64,000 nucleotides of DNA. Source: Desulforegula conservatrix Mb1Pa (GTDB lineage Bacteria > Desulfobacterota > Desulfobacteria > Desulfobacterales > Desulforegulaceae). A program made the position numbers and the translations under genes. A model generated the notes under the pieces. The model had not been told where the DNA came from and did no database searches. It was given only the letters and a program-made list of their open reading frames with translations. Location: NCBI RefSeq assembly GCF_000426225.1, contig NZ_AUEY01000001.1, positions 1-64,000 on the forward strand. The letters are read 5' to 3'. Positions 1 to 8,368 of this stretch are shown here, piece after piece; within the stretch, counting starts at the first letter, position 1, and each line of letters begins with the position of its first letter.

Positions 1-184
1 AAGGGTCAGCGTGAGTTCGCCACCACCTATCACTGGATGCTTTCAGCTCGCTCGGCAGCTTGTCCAGATCCCTGTATTTCCTCGCTGTCTTTTCATCCAT
101 GCCAGCTTGCAATGCCGAGATTACAAGGCTTTTTCCCGCGCTTAAATTTTTCTTCAATTTCTTCACCTGATTGTCAGTGATCAT
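1..184 (-). CDS. istA: IS21 family transposase IstA, N-terminal fragment
   Basis: IstA is the DDE transposase of IS21-type elements and works with the ATPase helper IstB. The visible 61 codons read MITDNQVKKLKK, then QAGMDEKTARKYRDL and KLPSELKASS, which is the typical IstA N-terminal helix-turn-helix with the AGMDEKTARKY signature. The start at 184 is chosen because GGAGGA sits seven bases upstream; an in-frame ATG at 199 lies on the wrong side of that site. The frame stays open to the window edge, so whether the gene is intact cannot be judged. Confidence 0.85.
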   Translation of the reverse strand, partial: MITDNQVKKLKKNLSAGKSLVISALQAGMDEKTARKYRDLDKLPSELKASSDRWWRTHADP

Positions 185-231
185 CCAATGATCCTCCATA
201 TCACAACATTGGATAACCGGGTTTGCATTAA

Positions 232-276
232 GCGGGAATTCTAATTGTCGTCAGGGGGGATTTATAACTGTCGTTG
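232..276. repeat. Two tandem 22-bp repeats at IS21 left end
   Basis: Bases 232-253 and 255-276 are two direct copies of a 22-bp unit; on the minus strand both read ACGACA(A/G)TTA near the start and end in a run of C. They lie between the presumed IS terminus and istA. Such reiterated units are the usual transposase-binding sites of IS21-family ends. Confidence 0.7.
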
Positions 277-280
277 ATCA

Positions 281-310
281 CCCTTTGCTTTATTTCAACA
301 ATATTGCCTT
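281..310. repeat. Right-end remnant of a ~122-bp MITE-like element, abutting the IS21 end
   Basis: Bases 292-307 (TATTTCAACAATATTG) match 18979-18994 and are preceded by CACCCTT in both places. At 18871-18993 this motif is the right terminus of a 123-bp element with inverted ends. Here only the right end is visible, directly next to the IS21 terminus, suggesting that IS21 inserted into a copy of that element. Confidence 0.4.
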
Positions 311-346
311 TTATCCCTGTTTATTCAAAATTCAGGTCGGTATTTA

Positions 347-480
347 TGATGGACTCGCAAAAAGTCTAAAAATAGCTTAAGCGTCATGCCGGACTTGATC
401 CGGCGCCCAGTAATTTCAGCCACTTCCGGATTCCGGCCTGCGCCGGAATGACGGTAATCGGACTTTTTGCGGCCTTGTCA
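347..480. repeat. Dispersed palindromic repeat, family A, copy 1
   Basis: An imperfect palindrome of about 134 bp. The left end is TGATGGACTCGCAAAAAGTC and the right end, read in reverse complement, is TGACAAGGCCGCAAAAAGTC. Inside are two smaller inverted arms built from GTCATGCCGGACTTGATCCG and the GCCTGCGCCGGAATGAC type sequence. Seven further copies occur in the window. The right end touches the 3' end of the Lcl_C gene at 482, so the element lies immediately downstream of that gene. Confidence 0.85.
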
Positions 481-481
481 T

Positions 482-2356
482 TTATATGTCTCTTACGAGC
501 CGGACATAATTGGTGATGCGGACAGCATCGCCCTGGGGGCCACGACCATTCGGGTAATTGGCCGGGTTGCCCGCCATGATATCCGACTTTTGTGAACCAG
601 CTCCGTGAACGTCAATCCACGATCCATTTACGTATCCAATCGCTCGGCCAAAGGAAATATAAACACCTGAGGGACTTGGGCCTCCGTCGAGCAAGACTGT
701 ACCAGTCCAGATATACGGATAGTCTGATTGCCCTGCTTCGTTCGTTATGGCAGTGCTGTTAAAATAATTGATGTCAATGGCCGGGGAATTCGTTGTTGAA
801 GGAGATCTTGTGTAATCCACGATGCTCTGAAGCTCCTTTGCATTGGGAAGTCTCCAGTCATTGTGACCAAGATAGTTTGCCGCGTTTTGTGCCTGCACCC
901 AGGCTAAAGCGTCGGCCCAGTTCATCCCCTGCCTGCTGTCATCCTTAGACCACATGAGTCCTGTAGCCAGATCACTGACGGTAGAATCAGAATTTGCCTG
1001 AAAGGAATTTTTGCCATATTCAGGATTCCCCCTGACATAACGGACATATAATAGTTTGCCAACTGTTTCACCGCTGCTTGGCTCATACTTTGGATATCCT
1101 TTGATACGGCCATCGGCAAAGTTGACGCCAAATATAGTCGCATTGTTGTGCATTGTGGTGGTTACATAGGCTGTTGCTGACCAGTCCTGGCAATCAATGA
1201 CCCGCTCAGACCCAATACCGCTTCCATAGACAAACCCGAAGTAATTGGTATCAATAAATGGAGTAAAGCCAGTTGTCACCATATTATCCGGGCCATTAAC
1301 TCCGCTGAATTTAATGAGCGAGTAAAGCTCTTTGATTGTAGGCATACGCCAGTCGCTATATCCGCCGACGCGGCAAGAAGAAGCGCCTGAAACAGCATCG
1401 TCCCAGGAAATTCTATTTCCCCTTTCCTGAACCCATACAAGCCCGGTATTCAAATCAGTTATGGTTCCGTCTCCATTATTCTTGTACGAAGGCTGATTGC
1501 CCTGGATCTGGGAATCCTGGCCGGAAAATGCCTGGCCAGCCGCTGGAGGGCTGATTTCAGAAGTATTTCCATAGGTTTTAGTCTGCCCTGTATCCACTAT
1601 TTTATAATTAACAGAAGATGACTCTGATGCCCCAACAGCAACATTTGTCCCAATTATTGGCAGCGCGGCAGGTTCATTTGCCGGATCTGTTACTGCTCTT
1701 GCCACAACAACGTAATTACCTGGATTTGAAAAAGCATGGGAGCAGGTATTGGCAGTTGAATATTCCTGCATGATTTCCCAGGTGCTTGTGGGATATGAGT
1801 ATGTACCGTAATTACCGCAGCTATAGAATTTATAATATATCTGACTGTTATCAGGGGTGGAGGCATTCAGAAAAAAATTCACGGATTCCCCAGCCTTAAG
1901 AGATGGCGTAGCAGAGGAATTGAAATCCGCAATATTCACCTGGCCAGAGTCTCCGCCCACTGAAACAAGCCCGCCAATGATGGGAAGAGCGTCAGGTTCA
2001 TTTGCAGGATCAGTTACCGCCCTTACCACAACAATATAGTTTCCTGATGACGGCACGGAATAGGCGGCTGTTTTTGCTGTGGAATAATCTTTGACAACAA
2101 CCCATTCCGAGGTTTCATAATCAGAAGTCCCGTAATTAGGGCAGTAATAAAATTTGTAGTACATTTGTTCAGAATCAGAAGATGAAGCTTCAACGCTGAC
2201 GCTGAAAGAATCTCCGGGCATTATCGGCGTTACGGAGCTATTAATGATTATTTTTGAGATAGCAATAGTTGTCCCTGCGGATACATTCACAGCCATCACA
2301 ATGAACAGCAAAAAAGCCACAATTATTAAAAAAAATGATTTTCTGGTCATGGCCAT
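482..2356 (-). CDS. Secreted protein with two ligand-type repeats and two Lcl_C (DUF1566) domains
   Basis: The start at 2356 gives MAMTRKSFFLIIVAFLLF, a clear signal peptide cleaved near VNVSAG; longer starts only translate repeat sequence. After it come two ~95-residue repeats sharing MYYKFYYCPNYGT/IYYKFYSCGNYGT and RAVTDPANEP-ALPIIG. Two Lcl_C domains follow, each opening with a D-TGL-W block and containing a DWR(M/L)P-KEL core (about residues 300-440 and 450-620). Lcl_C domains are common in exported proteins of Desulfobacterota and are related to fibrinogen-like folds; ligands are mostly unknown. The internal duplication of both modules suggests expansion within the gene. The protein probably sits in the periplasm or on the surface. 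No partner gene is adjacent. Confidence 0.85.
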   Translation of the reverse strand: MAMTRKSFFLIIVAFLLFIVMAVNVSAGTTIAISKIIINSSVTPIMPGDSFSVSVEASSSDSEQMYYKFYYCPNYGTSDYETSEWVVVKDYSTAKTAAYSVPSSGNYIVVVRAVTDPANEPDALPIIGGLVSVGGDSGQVNIADFNSSATPSLKAGESVNFFLNASTPDNSQIYYKFYSCGNYGTYSYPTSTWEIMQEYSTANTCSHAFSNPGNYVVVARAVTDPANEPAALPIIGTNVAVGASESSSVNYKIVDTGQTKTYGNTSEISPPAAGQAFSGQDSQIQGNQPSYKNNGDGTITDLNTGLVWVQERGNRISWDDAVSGASSCRVGGYSDWRMPTIKELYSLIKFSGVNGPDNMVTTGFTPFIDTNYFGFVYGSGIGSERVIDCQDWSATAYVTTTMHNNATIFGVNFADGRIKGYPKYEPSSGETVGKLLYVRYVRGNPEYGKNSFQANSDSTVSDLATGLMWSKDDSRQGMNWADALAWVQAQNAANYLGHNDWRLPNAKELQSIVDYTRSPSTTNSPAIDINYFNSTAITNEAGQSDYPYIWTGTVLLDGGPSPSGVYISFGRAIGYVNGSWIDVHGAGSQKSDIMAGNPANYPNGRGPQGDAVRITNYVRLVRDI

Positions 2357-2388
2357 TATTCTCAGGAGTTTATTGCTGCTGTTAATGA

Positions 2389-2521
2389 AGATGGAGTCGC
2401 AAAAAGTCCGGTTCCCGTCATCCCTGCGCAGGCCCAGATCCATAACTTACTAAAAATACTGAATACTTGATCAATCCGGCATGATCACAACGCTTTTATT
2501 TGTCTTTTTGCGAGTCCATCA
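2389..2521. repeat. Dispersed palindromic repeat, family A, copy 2
   Basis: Begins GATGGAGTCGCAAAAAGTCC and ends CTTTTTGCGAGTCCATCA, so its two ends are inverted copies of each other. It is in the opposite internal orientation to copy 1 and overlaps the upstream side of the Lcl_C gene, where it creates a spurious N-terminal reading-frame extension. Confidence 0.8.
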
Positions 2522-2664
2522 ATTTTGTTTTTTAATTTCAAAGTTTAACTGGAAGATAGACTTCTTTCAAAAGGGTTTCCAGAGATCAAATCTGAAATAT
2601 AAATAATGATCCGTGGAAACCATTGCCCGAAATCACTTCTTTCCGCTCCGGCTGTCAGGCGATG

Positions 2665-3216
2665 TTATTCTGCCGGAGGCTCTTCCTCCCCCTTTGAAAG
2701 CATCCTGTCAGCTTCTTCTTGGGTGATAATTCCGGCTGTGACTCCATTTTGAATCAGTTTTTCCATGATTGCATGGCGACTGCCCTGCTTTTCAAGGGCC
2801 TCAAGAATAAGTGTTTCCTGGGCTGCGGTTATGCTGCCATCCTCGACCCTTTTGTGAACAAGGGCTATGAATTTGGGTTTCATGGAAGTCTGAAAAGTTT
2901 CTTTTGTTATATTGTATTCCTTTAGTACCTTTGGAAGCCTGTCTTGTTTCAGCTTTGCCGCCACAGTCTCAACCGGCTGGGATGATAGCTCGCTTATGGT
3001 CTGGGCAGCCATATTTTCAAACTGGAATCTCCCAAGCATCTCAAGTGGGCCGTTGTGCTTATCAGGATGCTTCTTCATCGCAGCGTCACCCTGTGTTTCC
3101 GTGGCAGCTGCGGTTGTGGTGTTCTGGTCACTTTCTTTCTGGGCTGCAAAGGCTGACCCCGAAGCAATGAGTGCCGCCATTAAAAAACCTGCCATAACTC
3201 TGTTGAATGCTTTCAT
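2665..3216 (-). CDS. Small periplasmic protein of unknown function, divergent from a two-component system
   Basis: Start at 3216 is set by GGAGGGAGC just upstream and gives MKAFNRVMAGFLMAALIASGSAFAAQ, a classical Sec signal cleaved after AFA. The mature part (about 160 residues) is charged and helical, with a His/Lys stretch KKHPDKHNGP near its N terminus and no membrane segment. I do not recognise a named family. It is transcribed away from a histidine kinase whose sensor loop is rich in acidic and His residues, in the way that spy, cpxP or zraP sit beside their envelope-stress kinases. By analogy it could be a periplasmic target or modulator of that system; this is inference. An acidic, proline-ending tail (GEEEPPAE) closes the protein. 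Confidence 0.75.
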   Translation of the reverse strand: MKAFNRVMAGFLMAALIASGSAFAAQKESDQNTTTAAATETQGDAAMKKHPDKHNGPLEMLGRFQFENMAAQTISELSSQPVETVAAKLKQDRLPKVLKEYNITKETFQTSMKPKFIALVHKRVEDGSITAAQETLILEALEKQGSRHAIMEKLIQNGVTAGIITQEEADRMLSKGEEEPPAE

Positions 3217-3278
3217 GCTTGCTCCCTCCACTGATTTTGTTTGTTCAGTGATTTAATGTTTTCTTTTTTTATCAGACC

Positions 3279-3415
3279 TGACCCTCAATATATTAATCAG
3301 GGTCACCCGTTTTCCTGGCTACAAGATAGTCAAACAATGTGAAGAAAATCTGAAGATAAAATGGAAAGAATGTGTATTCTAATAATTCAAGATGAATTGT
3401 GTGGAAAATGTGAAG
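3279..3415. promoter_or_regulatory. Divergent regulatory region with tandem TGAAG sites and an inverted repeat
   Basis: This 330-bp intergenic gap separates the periplasmic protein gene from the kinase gene. It holds an inverted repeat TGACCCT (3279-3285) / AGGGTCA (3299-3305) and TGAAG at 3340-3344 and 3351-3355, exactly 11 bp apart, with a third TGAAG at 3411-3415. OmpR-family regulators bind direct repeats spaced about one helical turn, so these are candidate sites for the response regulator at 5273. No experimental motif is available; the assignment is inference. Confidence 0.4.
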
Positions 3416-3548
3416 AAATGCCGGATTCTATGTGAACATCAACCAATCATTTGAAAACACGGCACAAATAACTTATCTTCAACTTAATTACTGATGGACT
3501 TCAGTTCATAAACATTTTCAAAAATGTTTTTTCATAAAGGAAACAAAT

Positions 3549-5153
3549 CTGAAACTTAAGCTGTCATATAAACTTCTTGCCGCATTTTTGCTCAGCTCCC
3601 TTGGCATCATCATCATGCTGACCGGTGTTACTCTGTTTTTTTCGTTCAAAAATTTCTCGGAATACCTTGGAAACAGGGTACTCGAGAATCAGGACAATCT
3701 TATAGCAAGAATCAAGGATGAATACATACGACACTCAGGGTGGGAAAACCTTAAAAAGGACAGAGTCATATGGGAGAAAATGCTTGAAACTGCAAGGCCT
3801 TTTGAAGAAGAAAGGCCTGGTGGCCCTAAAATGGGACTTCCTGGAGACCCTCCTCCATTTGGAATCAAGGAGCCTGACCACCCAATGGAAGATGACGATA
3901 TGCTTCCTCCGCCTGATCACGACCCGTCTTTCCATGATTCTGACAATATAAGGGAAGAACTGGAAAAAAGATTCCCCGAAAGATTCAAAATATGGGAAAA
4001 GACGGGCAGGCTGCCATTTATAGAAGAAAGAATCAAAAAAGACCTGGAAAGGCGGGGTTCTCATCCTTTGTTATCGAGGCTGAGCCTTTTTGATGAAAAC
4101 AGCCAGCCAATTGCTGGCAAAGCAATCTCCATGGACAAGCACGTCCTGAGAAAAATTGAAATCAATGGAAAAACCATCGGATGGCTTGGTATAAAAACGA
4201 ACAGGATGCCATCCCATCCCCTGGATTCGGACTATATGAAGAGGCAGTCCATAATTTTTCTTTTTGCGGGCATATGCGTACTTGCTCTATCAGGACTTGT
4301 TTCATACATGGTCTCAAGACATCTTATAAAACCTGTTAAAGAACTTGCCGAAGCTACAAAAGCACTGACTTCAAGAAATTTCGAAACAAGAATAGATGTA
4401 AAATCAGGAGATGAACTTGGGCAGCTTGCCGAAGATTTCAACATGCTTGCCTTTACCCTGAAAAGATATGAAGAACTACGCAGACAATGGCTTTCAGACA
4501 TTTCCCACGAACTTAGAACCCCGGTTTCAATCCTGAGGGGTGAAATCGAATCCATACAGGATGGAATAAGGGCGTTCACTCCTGAAACAGCCGAATCACT
4601 CCATGCTGAAATAATGCGACTTGGCAGACTGATAAACGATCTCCATGATCTTTCGACAGCAGAATCAGGGGCCCTTAAAATCAGCAAGGAGCCTGTGAAA
4701 CCATTGCAAATACTTAAGGATACGCTTGGAGTATTCAGCAAGAGGCTTATGGATCAAAGAATGAGTGTTTCGGATATGACAACAGGTACTCTGGAGATGG
4801 AAATAATGGGTGACCATGACCGTCTTGCCCAGGTTTTTTCCAATCTTCTTGAAAATTCACTTAGATATACGTTCTCACCTGGAAAACTTTTGCTGAACGC
4901 CGACGCAAAGGGACGCTTTCTGACCATAAACATCGAGGACAGCGCGCCTTCTGTCCCTTCAGAAGCCCTGCCAAAACTTTTTGACAGGCTTTACAGGGTG
5001 GATGAGTCAAGAAGCAGAAAAAATGGCGGAAGCGGCATAGGACTTTCAATATGCAAGCATATAATCGAGATTCACGGCGGCACAATAATGGCAGACGAAA
5101 GCGAGGCCGGGGGTGTAAAGATACAAATATGCCTGCCTTTAATTAACACATAA
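3549..5153 (+). CDS. Envelope-sensing histidine kinase (HAMP-HisKA-HATPase)
   Basis: Inner-membrane sensor kinase. TM1 is at the N terminus (KLLAAFLLSSLGIIIMLTGV). It is followed by a ~200-residue periplasmic loop unusually rich in Pro, Asp, Glu and His (PMEDDDMLPPPDHDPSFHD), then TM2 (IIFLFAGICVLALSGLVSYM), HAMP, a HisKA box with DISHELRTPV (phospho-accepting His about residue 320) and HATPase_c motifs NLLENSLRYT and GGSGIGLSICKHI. Start choice: no ATG lies in frame; CTG at 3549 has AAAGGA seven bases upstream and restores the basic LKLKLSYK leader before TM1, whereas TTG at 3588 has no ribosome site and cuts into the helix. It pairs with the regulator at 5273; the acidic/His loop suggests metal or cationic stress sensing, by inference. 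Confidence 0.9.
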   Translation: MKLKLSYKLLAAFLLSSLGIIIMLTGVTLFFSFKNFSEYLGNRVLENQDNLIARIKDEYIRHSGWENLKKDRVIWEKMLETARPFEEERPGGPKMGLPGDPPPFGIKEPDHPMEDDDMLPPPDHDPSFHDSDNIREELEKRFPERFKIWEKTGRLPFIEERIKKDLERRGSHPLLSRLSLFDENSQPIAGKAISMDKHVLRKIEINGKTIGWLGIKTNRMPSHPLDSDYMKRQSIIFLFAGICVLALSGLVSYMVSRHLIKPVKELAEATKALTSRNFETRIDVKSGDELGQLAEDFNMLAFTLKRYEELRRQWLSDISHELRTPVSILRGEIESIQDGIRAFTPETAESLHAEIMRLGRLINDLHDLSTAESGALKISKEPVKPLQILKDTLGVFSKRLMDQRMSVSDMTTGTLEMEIMGDHDRLAQVFSNLLENSLRYTFSPGKLLLNADAKGRFLTINIEDSAPSVPSEALPKLFDRLYRVDESRSRKNGGSGIGLSICKHIIEIHGGTIMADESEAGGVKIQICLPLINT

Positions 5154-5163
5154 ATGAACCGAT

Positions 5164-5252
5164 TTGTAGGCCTGGTTAGAGCGTCCTTTGCCCGTAACCC
5201 GACATTATTCCGAATGCCAGAGGGTCGCTTTTTGAGAAAATCTCCGCAAAAA
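5164..5252. repeat. Two repeat fragments between kinase and regulator genes
   Basis: Bases 5164-5204 are the reverse complement of the repeat at 35323-35366 (shared core ACGGGCAAAGGACGCTCTAA). Bases 5222-5252 (GGTCGCTTTTTGAGAAAATC and onward) are a degenerate single half of the bipartite hairpin family found complete at 24847 and 61058. Together they fill the 119-bp gap between the kinase and its regulator, so mobile repeats have landed inside a two-gene operon. Confidence 0.6.
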
Positions 5253-5272
5253 ATTTAATAAAAAGGACGTAC

Positions 5273-5962
5273 ATGAGTTCAAAACATATTCTAATAGTGG
5301 ATGATGAAGAAAAAATAGCTTCCTTAGTCTCTGATTACCTGAAAAATGACGGGTACGAAACCTTCATCCTTCACAGGGGAGATCTGGTCATTCCGTCAAT
5401 CAGAAAAACCCCTCCTGATTTGATTGTCCTTGACATAATGATGCCTGGAATGGATGGAATTTCTGTGTGCAGGGAAATCAGAAAATTTTCCGAAATTCCC
5501 ATAATAATGCTGACGGCAAAGACAGATGAAATAGACAGGCTCATAGGTCTTGAAATAGGTGCCGATGATTATGTCTGCAAGCCTTTCAGCCCCAGGGAGC
5601 TTGTTGCGAGGATAAAGGCTGTTTTAAGAAGAACTGAAAGAAAAACAGAAGAAAAAATCATCACCGAAGGCAACATAAGGCTTGAAACAGAAACAAGGCG
5701 TGTTCTTGTGAACGGATCTGAAATCAAGCTGACGCCAAGCGAGTTCGGCCTTCTTGCTTCAATGATGTCCCAGCCTGACAGGGTTTTTTCAAGAAACGAC
5801 CTGTTAAGACAGGTTCAGGGCTATGAATATGAAGGATATGACCGAACCATAGATACTCACATAAAAAATCTGAGAAAAAAAATAGGTGAAAAAATTGAGG
5901 GTGAAAATCCGATAAGCGGAGTTTACGGAGTCGGATACAGATTCAGTATTGCATCAAAATAA
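5273..5962 (+). CDS. OmpR-family response regulator
   Basis: A 229-residue two-domain regulator. The receiver domain begins HILIVDDEEK with the acidic pair, has the phospho-acceptor Asp54 in LIVLDIMMPGMDG, the switch Thr in MLTAKTDE and the Lys in DDYVCKPFSP. The C-terminal winged helix shows the OmpR/PhoB pattern LTPSEFGLLASMM, YDRTIDTHIKNLRKKIG and GVGYRF. AAAAAGGACG gives the ribosome site. It is the cognate partner of the kinase just upstream and probably acts on the divergent region at 3279-3415. Confidence 0.95.
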   Translation: MSSKHILIVDDEEKIASLVSDYLKNDGYETFILHRGDLVIPSIRKTPPDLIVLDIMMPGMDGISVCREIRKFSEIPIIMLTAKTDEIDRLIGLEIGADDYVCKPFSPRELVARIKAVLRRTERKTEEKIITEGNIRLETETRRVLVNGSEIKLTPSEFGLLASMMSQPDRVFSRNDLLRQVQGYEYEGYDRTIDTHIKNLRKKIGEKIEGENPISGVYGVGYRFSIASK

Positions 5963-6116
5963 TTCGATTAAAATCGATCTGATATGCCGGGGCTTTCTCA
6001 GATTTGTTTGGCCTTGGGTTATTTATTTTTTATCCTGGACAAATGCATATAATCAAATCCTTCATGTTTTCATGTAATATGCTATCATTACGATATTTTT
6101 CTCGTTGTTTAAGATC

Positions 6117-6220
6117 GATGACCTCGCAAAAAGTCCGGTTTCCGTCATTCCGGCGCAGGCCGAATCCAGAATCAGCTGGAATTACTGGATACCGGATAAA
6201 GTCCGGCATGACGCTTAAGC
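6117..6220. repeat. Dispersed palindromic repeat, family A, copy 3 (right end degraded)
   Basis: Starts GATGACCTCGCAAAAAGTCC and continues with the GTCATTCCGGCGCAGGCC arm and the GTCCGGCATGACGC arm. The outer right end seen in other copies is not recognisable. It lies between the response regulator and the next gene. Confidence 0.75.
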
Positions 6221-6280
6221 CATTTCTGTATAAAAACCCAATCAAGTTCTTTTTCAACCCCCTCAAAAAAGGACAAAACA

Positions 6281-7126
6281 ATGAAAATACCGAAATACTG
6301 GGCAAAAAAATCACTGCGGGTTCACAGCCACCCATCTATTACTGAAACTTCATGCTGGGGATACTCCCTTGAAAGCATGCGAGAAGCTGAAAAAATGGCA
6401 GAAGAAAAAGTCATGAAAGCGGCGGAAAGACTGTCCCTGGGGAAAATGCCGGACAGTTATTTCTATTCTGACAGACCAATGAGGGAAGAAATCATCGAAG
6501 AAAAAGTTTATCCGGAAAGTGGAGAATCCTATGTCATCACCAGAAACTCTTATGGCGCCCTTGTTCTCAATTCTGCAAAAGTAATGTTTGTTGATATCGA
6601 CGAAATCAAGAATGAACAGGGATTTATTGAAAAGCTTCTCTCCATTATTGGACTCAAAAAAGCAGAACCCATTGCAGATATATATTCAAGAATAAACTCC
6701 CTGCTTTCTGAAAATCCTGGTTGGGGACTAAGGCTTTACGAGACATTCAAGGGCTACAGATTAATCGTAACCCACGATTTATTCGACCCGACAGACAAAA
6801 ACACTACTTCAAGACTTGAGAAAATCGGTGCAGACAGCCTGTATCTGAAGCTGTGCAATGCCCAGGAAAGCTTCAGGGCAAGGCTTTCCCCCAAACCCTG
6901 GAGAATGGGCATGCCTGTTCCTCCTGGAAAATATCCAAGGGAAAGCCATAATCATGAGAATTTTTTATGCAGCTGGCTTCCACAATATGATAAGCTCTCG
7001 GCTAATTTTTCCATATGCAGATTTATCGGGGAGTTCGGCGCTAAAAATATGCACAGAGAAGTGGAAAAAATAGTAATGATGCATGACGAGCTGTGCAAAG
7101 TGAATTCAGATCTGCCTCTGGCATAA
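6281..7126 (+). CDS. Conserved protein of unknown function
   Basis: A 281-residue soluble protein with no signal or membrane segment. Recognisable blocks are an acidic beta-strand motif VMFVDIDEIKNE (about residues 107-118), GLRLYETFKGYRLIVTHDLFDP in the middle, and FRARLSPKPWRMGMP followed by a segment with several Cys and Trp. Homologous proteins with the same blocks occur scattered in environmental bacteria as hypothetical proteins; I cannot name a function. The pair hhhDhD plus a downstream basic beta strand is superficially like archaeo-eukaryotic primase folds, but the motif spacing is not enough to claim it. Start ATG has AAAAAGGACA upstream. Confidence 0.75.
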   Translation: MKIPKYWAKKSLRVHSHPSITETSCWGYSLESMREAEKMAEEKVMKAAERLSLGKMPDSYFYSDRPMREEIIEEKVYPESGESYVITRNSYGALVLNSAKVMFVDIDEIKNEQGFIEKLLSIIGLKKAEPIADIYSRINSLLSENPGWGLRLYETFKGYRLIVTHDLFDPTDKNTTSRLEKIGADSLYLKLCNAQESFRARLSPKPWRMGMPVPPGKYPRESHNHENFLCSWLPQYDKLSANFSICRFIGEFGAKNMHREVEKIVMMHDELCKVNSDLPLA

Positions 7127-7238
7127 TGTCTTAAAGGATAACTCTTTAGAAATCATAAATAGTATTTGCCTGTTTTTCGATGGATATCCTGCTAACAACA
7201 TAGCCACTAAAACTTGTAATAATCTCAAGGGAAAGAAC

Positions 7239-8360
7239 ATGAAAAACAAGAAGAAACTAACCGAACCAGATTCCCAGTCAAGACACTATTTTCTAATAGC
7301 TCTTCTTGGAGTAGCGCTATTCGGTTGTTTCAAGATAATTCAGCCTTATCTCGGCCCGATAATACTTGCTCTGATCTTTGCTATTGTCTTTCACCCGATT
7401 CATGCACGAATCGAAAAAAAGCTCAAAAACAGAAAAAGCCTCACAGCCACAATTTCATGCGTTTTGCTCATGACAGCATTTGTCATGCCTCTATTCATGA
7501 TAACCGCTGCGGCTATTCAGCAGGGCATTGAATCAGCGCGATCAATTATAGAATGGGTAAACCAGGGCGGAATAGACATATTAATGCAGAAACCCTTTGT
7601 TGCCACACTGATAGAACAATTCCACGAAAGATTCATTCAGTTTCAGAAGTTGTTCCCTGACCTGAAGTTCCAAAAAATGGATATAGCCGCCAAAATGATG
7701 GGCTTTTCAAGCTGGATGCTAAGTTTTCTGACTGATCAGGCTACAATAATTATAAAAAACCTGACCCTTATGGTCGGTAATTTCGTTCTTATGCTTTTTG
7801 TTTTTTTCTTTCTGATCAAGGATTATGATTCAATTGTTGATGGTATTCTGCATCTTTCCCCACTTTCCACAACCCAGGAACAAAGAATTCTTAACAGGAT
7901 CAAGGATGTTTCAAGCTCGGCTCTTCTTGGAACTCTTGTAACAGGAGTGGCCCAGGGTGCGGCAGGAGGGTTTGCACTTTGGCTATGCGGTCTTCCTGGG
8001 CTTTTCTGGGGAGCAGTCATGGCTTTTGCGTCACTGATTCCAATAGTAGGAACTGCCCTGATATGGATTCCTGCAGCACTTTATCTTGTTATTGCGGGAA
8101 GATTGGGAGCAGGATTATTCATAGCCATATGGTGCCTCGTTATAGTCGGGATGATGGACAATGTCGTGCGGCCTCTTTTCATGAAAGGAGGAGCTGACAT
8201 GAGTACAGCCCTTATTTTTCTTTCCATACTTGGCGGAATCAATCTTTTCGGGATAATGGGAATTCTTTACGGTCCGCTATTATTTGGCATCGCCCTGGTT
8301 CTTCTTTATATCTATGAAGCTGAATATGGCGAGTTCCTCAGTCATCAGGACAGAAACTGA
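7239..8360 (+). CDS. AI-2E transporter family (PerM/TqsA-like) membrane protein
   Basis: A 373-residue polytopic inner-membrane protein with about eight hydrophobic helices. Typical family features are the N-terminal PYLGPIILALIFAIVFHPIHARI, a long loop with amphipathic segments, and the C-terminal GLPGLFWGAVMAFASLIPIVGTALIWIPAALYL and MKGGADMSTALIFLSILGGINLFGIMGILYGPLLFGIAL blocks. Members include TqsA (autoinducer-2 efflux), Na+/H+ or Na+/Li+ antiporters and many uncharacterised permeases, so substrate is open. AAGGGAAAGA precedes the start. No functional neighbour helps to decide. Confidence 0.88.
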   Translation: MKNKKKLTEPDSQSRHYFLIALLGVALFGCFKIIQPYLGPIILALIFAIVFHPIHARIEKKLKNRKSLTATISCVLLMTAFVMPLFMITAAAIQQGIESARSIIEWVNQGGIDILMQKPFVATLIEQFHERFIQFQKLFPDLKFQKMDIAAKMMGFSSWMLSFLTDQATIIIKNLTLMVGNFVLMLFVFFFLIKDYDSIVDGILHLSPLSTTQEQRILNRIKDVSSSALLGTLVTGVAQGAAGGFALWLCGLPGLFWGAVMAFASLIPIVGTALIWIPAALYLVIAGRLGAGLFIAIWCLVIVGMMDNVVRPLFMKGGADMSTALIFLSILGGINLFGIMGILYGPLLFGIALVLLYIYEAEYGEFLSHQDRN

Positions 8361-8368
8361 ATCCTGCT

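Larger units (their letters stand above)
1..280 (-). mobile_element. IS21-family insertion sequence, left end (truncated by window edge)
   Basis: The minus strand from about 280 downward has the layout of an IS21-family left end: a terminal region with two tandem 22-bp repeats (232-253 and 255-276), then a strong ribosome site and the start of an IstA-type transposase running off the window at base 1. IS21 elements carry multiple transposase-binding repeats at their ends, and that is what is seen here. The outer boundary is put near 277-281 because bases from about 279 onward (CACCCTT, then TATTTCAACAATATTG) resemble the right end of another repeat at 18955-18994. Most of the element, including istB, lies outside. 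Confidence 0.75.

Noticed and set aside
2350-2443. N-terminal extension of the Lcl_C gene up to 2443
   Set aside because: The extra residues are translated from a family A repeat; the signal peptide begins at 2356 or 2350.
6004-6345. Plus-strand frame over the family A repeat before the conserved unknown gene
   Set aside because: It translates repeat DNA and overlaps the real gene at 6281, with no ribosome site or recognisable domain.
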